From: Muribaculaceae bacterium | GTDB taxonomy: Bacteria > Bacteroidota > Bacteroidia > Bacteroidales > Muribaculaceae | Reading direction: 5' to 3' | NCBI GenBank assembly: GCA_024400895.1 | Contig: JAKSMA010000132.1 | Location: 1-6,806, forward strand | DNA length: 6,806 bases | Shown here: piece by piece, positions 5,367 to 6,806 of the stretch | Numbering within the stretch: position 1 is the stretch's first letter | Layout of the letters: each line of letters starts with the position of its first letter | Translations under genes and position numbers: made by a program | The notes under the pieces: model-generated | Seen by the model: only the letters and a program-made list of their open reading frames with translations | Databases searched by the model: none | Told to the model about the DNA's origin: nothing

Positions 5367-6749
5367 ATGAAACTATCAGATGACTTTATAGCCCAAATGC
5401 GTTCCATTCTCCCGGATGAATGTGAATCGTTGTTCACCGCCATCACCACTACCGAGCCATCGGTGTCGATTCGTGTGAACGACCGCCGTGGCGTGTGTTT
5501 GGACGACGGCGTTGAGGCACGAGTGCCTTGGTGCAAGTTGGGGCGCTATCTCAATGAGCGCATTCCTTTCACCTTCGATGTGGATTTTCAAACCGGGCGT
5601 TATTACGTGCAGGACGCATCGTCGATGTTTATCCACCATGTGATTAGGCACTTGGTGAAGCAGCCGGTGCGCTATCTCGACTTGTGTGCAGCTCCTGGCG
5701 GAAAAACCACTACAGCCATTTCGGCTCTACCGTCGGATTCGCTGGTGGTGGCCAATGAGATTATGAATGCACGCGCACGCGTGTTGCGTGAGAATTTGGT
5801 GAAGTGGGGTAGTCCTCGCTGCGTGGTCACCAACAATGCTCCACGCGACTTGGGCAAACTGACCCATTTCTTCGATGTGGTGGCTGCCGATGTGCCTTGC
5901 AGTGGCGAAGGCATGATGCGCAAGGATGAAGAGGCCCGCAATCAGTGGACTCCGGCGTTGGTAAAGCAATGCGCCGCGCTGCAGAAGAGTATTGTCGACG
6001 ACATCTGGAATGCACTGCGGCCTGGAGGCTTGCTCATTTACAGCACTTGCACTTACAATCGCGAAGAAAACGAGAAGATGGTGGCCTACATTGTAGAGCA
6101 GTACGGTGCAGAATCGGTAGAGGTTCCCGTAGAGGCCGACTGGAATATCCATCCGGCAATCGACAGCGAGCACTTTTGCTATCGATTTATGCCGCATCGC
6201 ACCAATGGCGAGGGCTTGTTTATGTCAGTGTTGAGAAAGCCTGCCGATGAACGCCGTCAAGAGTTGCGCATGAAGAAAAACAAGAGCGGCAAGGCGAAAC
6301 CTGTGCCTGTGCCAAAAGGTGTGGATGCTTGGCTTGACAATCCGAAGCAATATTCGCTCAGTGTAGTTGAAGATGAAGTGGTGGCCGTGCCGAATGATAT
6401 TGCACCTCTGATGTCTGCGTTTGCCGATTTGCATGTGCTGCATGCTGGTGTGTCGGTAGGCACTATCAAAGGCAAGAATTGCGTGCCAAGTCATTCGTTG
6501 GCGCTTTCTACGGCGCTCTGCGAAGAGGCGTTTGCTAAAAGCGAAGTCAATTACCCGACTGCCATGGCTTATATGCGTGGTGAAGCCATTGTGCTGTCCG
6601 ATGCGCCTCGGGGCTATGTGCTGCTCACATATAATGGGCGTCCGATAGGCTTTGCAAACAATCTTGGAAACCGGGCAAACAACCTCTATCCAAAGCAATG
6701 GCGTATATTGAGCACGCATATTCCCGATGAGGCACCCTGCATTTTGTGA
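5367..6749 (+). CDS. rsmF: RsmF/RsmB-type rRNA cytosine-C5 methyltransferase
   Basis: This is a SAM-dependent RNA m5C methyltransferase of the NOL1/NOP2/Sun family, probably modifying 16S rRNA in the cytoplasm. Of the 460 residues, about 70-290 form the Rossmann catalytic domain: YVQDASSM (80-87), SAM-binding motif I DLCAAPGGKTT (105-115), VVANE (127-131), ADVPCSGEGMMRK (174-186) with Cys178 of motif IV, and YSTCTYNREENE (225-236) with the catalytic Cys228 of motif VI. Both family cysteines are present. After a basic linker (about 291-317), residues 318-460 match the C-terminal RsmF/PUA-like region: YPTAMAYMRGE (396-406), GYVLLTYNGRPIGFA (416-430) and NLYPKQWRIL (439-448). The length is typical of the Bacteroidetes RsmF-like protein and close to E. 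coli RsmF. The exact target cytosine cannot be read from sequence; a tRNA target is less likely given the C-terminal domain. The gene stands alone, followed by a palindrome. Confidence 0.87.
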   Translation: MKLSDDFIAQMRSILPDECESLFTAITTTEPSVSIRVNDRRGVCLDDGVEARVPWCKLGRYLNERIPFTFDVDFQTGRYYVQDASSMFIHHVIRHLVKQPVRYLDLCAAPGGKTTTAISALPSDSLVVANEIMNARARVLRENLVKWGSPRCVVTNNAPRDLGKLTHFFDVVAADVPCSGEGMMRKDEEARNQWTPALVKQCAALQKSIVDDIWNALRPGGLLIYSTCTYNREENEKMVAYIVEQYGAESVEVPVEADWNIHPAIDSEHFCYRFMPHRTNGEGLFMSVLRKPADERRQELRMKKNKSGKAKPVPVPKGVDAWLDNPKQYSLSVVEDEVVAVPNDIAPLMSAFADLHVLHAGVSVGTIKGKNCVPSHSLALSTALCEEAFAKSEVNYPTAMAYMRGEAIVLSDAPRGYVLLTYNGRPIGFANNLGNRANNLYPKQWRILSTHIPDEAPCIL

Positions 6750-6759
6750 GAATATTATG

Positions 6760-6793
6760 TTTTTGCACAAAACACACCCATTTTGTGCAAAAA
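6760..6793. repeat. Perfect 13-bp A/T-rich inverted repeat after rsmF
   Basis: TTTTTGCACAAAA (6760-6772) and TTTTGTGCAAAAA (6781-6793) are perfect reverse complements separated by CACACCCA. The repeat begins 10 nt past the rsmF stop. The stem is A/T-rich with a GCAC core and is followed by A-rich sequence, not a T run. It could be a weak bidirectional terminator or an operator for a gene beyond the window; the sequence does not decide between them. Confidence 0.6.
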
Positions 6794-6806
6794 GTGAAAA
6801 TAATTG

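Noticed and set aside
5376..6770. Several minus-strand frames of up to 181 codons opposite rsmF
   Set aside because: They are antisense to a well-conserved methyltransferase with intact motifs, are rich in His/Arg/Cys as shadow frames often are, and match nothing recognisable.

Overview
The window looks like chromosomal DNA of a gut- or oral-type Bacteroidales bacterium, most likely in or near Prevotellaceae or Muribaculaceae. Four things point there. Promoters have the Bacteroidetes form (TTTG, then about 19 nt, then TAnnTTTG). Start codons sit behind A/T-rich leaders with no clear Shine-Dalgarno sequence. The tRNA genes do not encode CCA. One protein ends in a type IX secretion-like C-terminal domain. 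The exact genus is inference.

Layout from left to right. Positions 1-992 (+) hold the 3' part of a surface or secreted protein of unknown function that ends in a T9SS type A-like sorting domain, followed by a clear intrinsic terminator. Positions 1145-1870 (-) encode RecO, a recombinational repair protein. Diverging from recO, a good promoter at about 2006-2036 drives a compact stable-RNA/ribosomal unit: tRNA-Glu(UUC), rpsT (ribosomal protein S20), then a second, identical tRNA-Glu(UUC), closed by a hairpin terminator at 2568-2607. Next is nagB (2704-3507, +), glucosamine-6-phosphate deaminase. It converges on a CotH-kinase-family protein (3651-5204, -) that has a signal peptide and an N-terminal pair of dockerin-type calcium-binding repeats. 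A strong inverted repeat lies between the two converging genes. Divergent from cotH is an RsmF-type rRNA cytosine-C5 methyltransferase (5367-6749, +), followed by a perfect A/T-rich palindrome near the right edge.

The genes do not form one pathway. Most are housekeeping (DNA repair, translation, rRNA modification, amino-sugar catabolism), interleaved with two exported proteins. The only obvious multi-gene transcription unit is tRNA-Glu - rpsT - tRNA-Glu, in which an mRNA is bracketed by two tRNAs and would probably be released by tRNA processing. I see no CRISPR array, phage, integrase, transposase or defence system, and I do not think the window holds a large undescribed system. The points most worth a second look are the tRNA/S20/tRNA sandwich and its duplicated flanks, the dockerin-CotH architecture, a 12-nt element shared upstream of recO and cotH, and the unassigned T9SS cargo protein.
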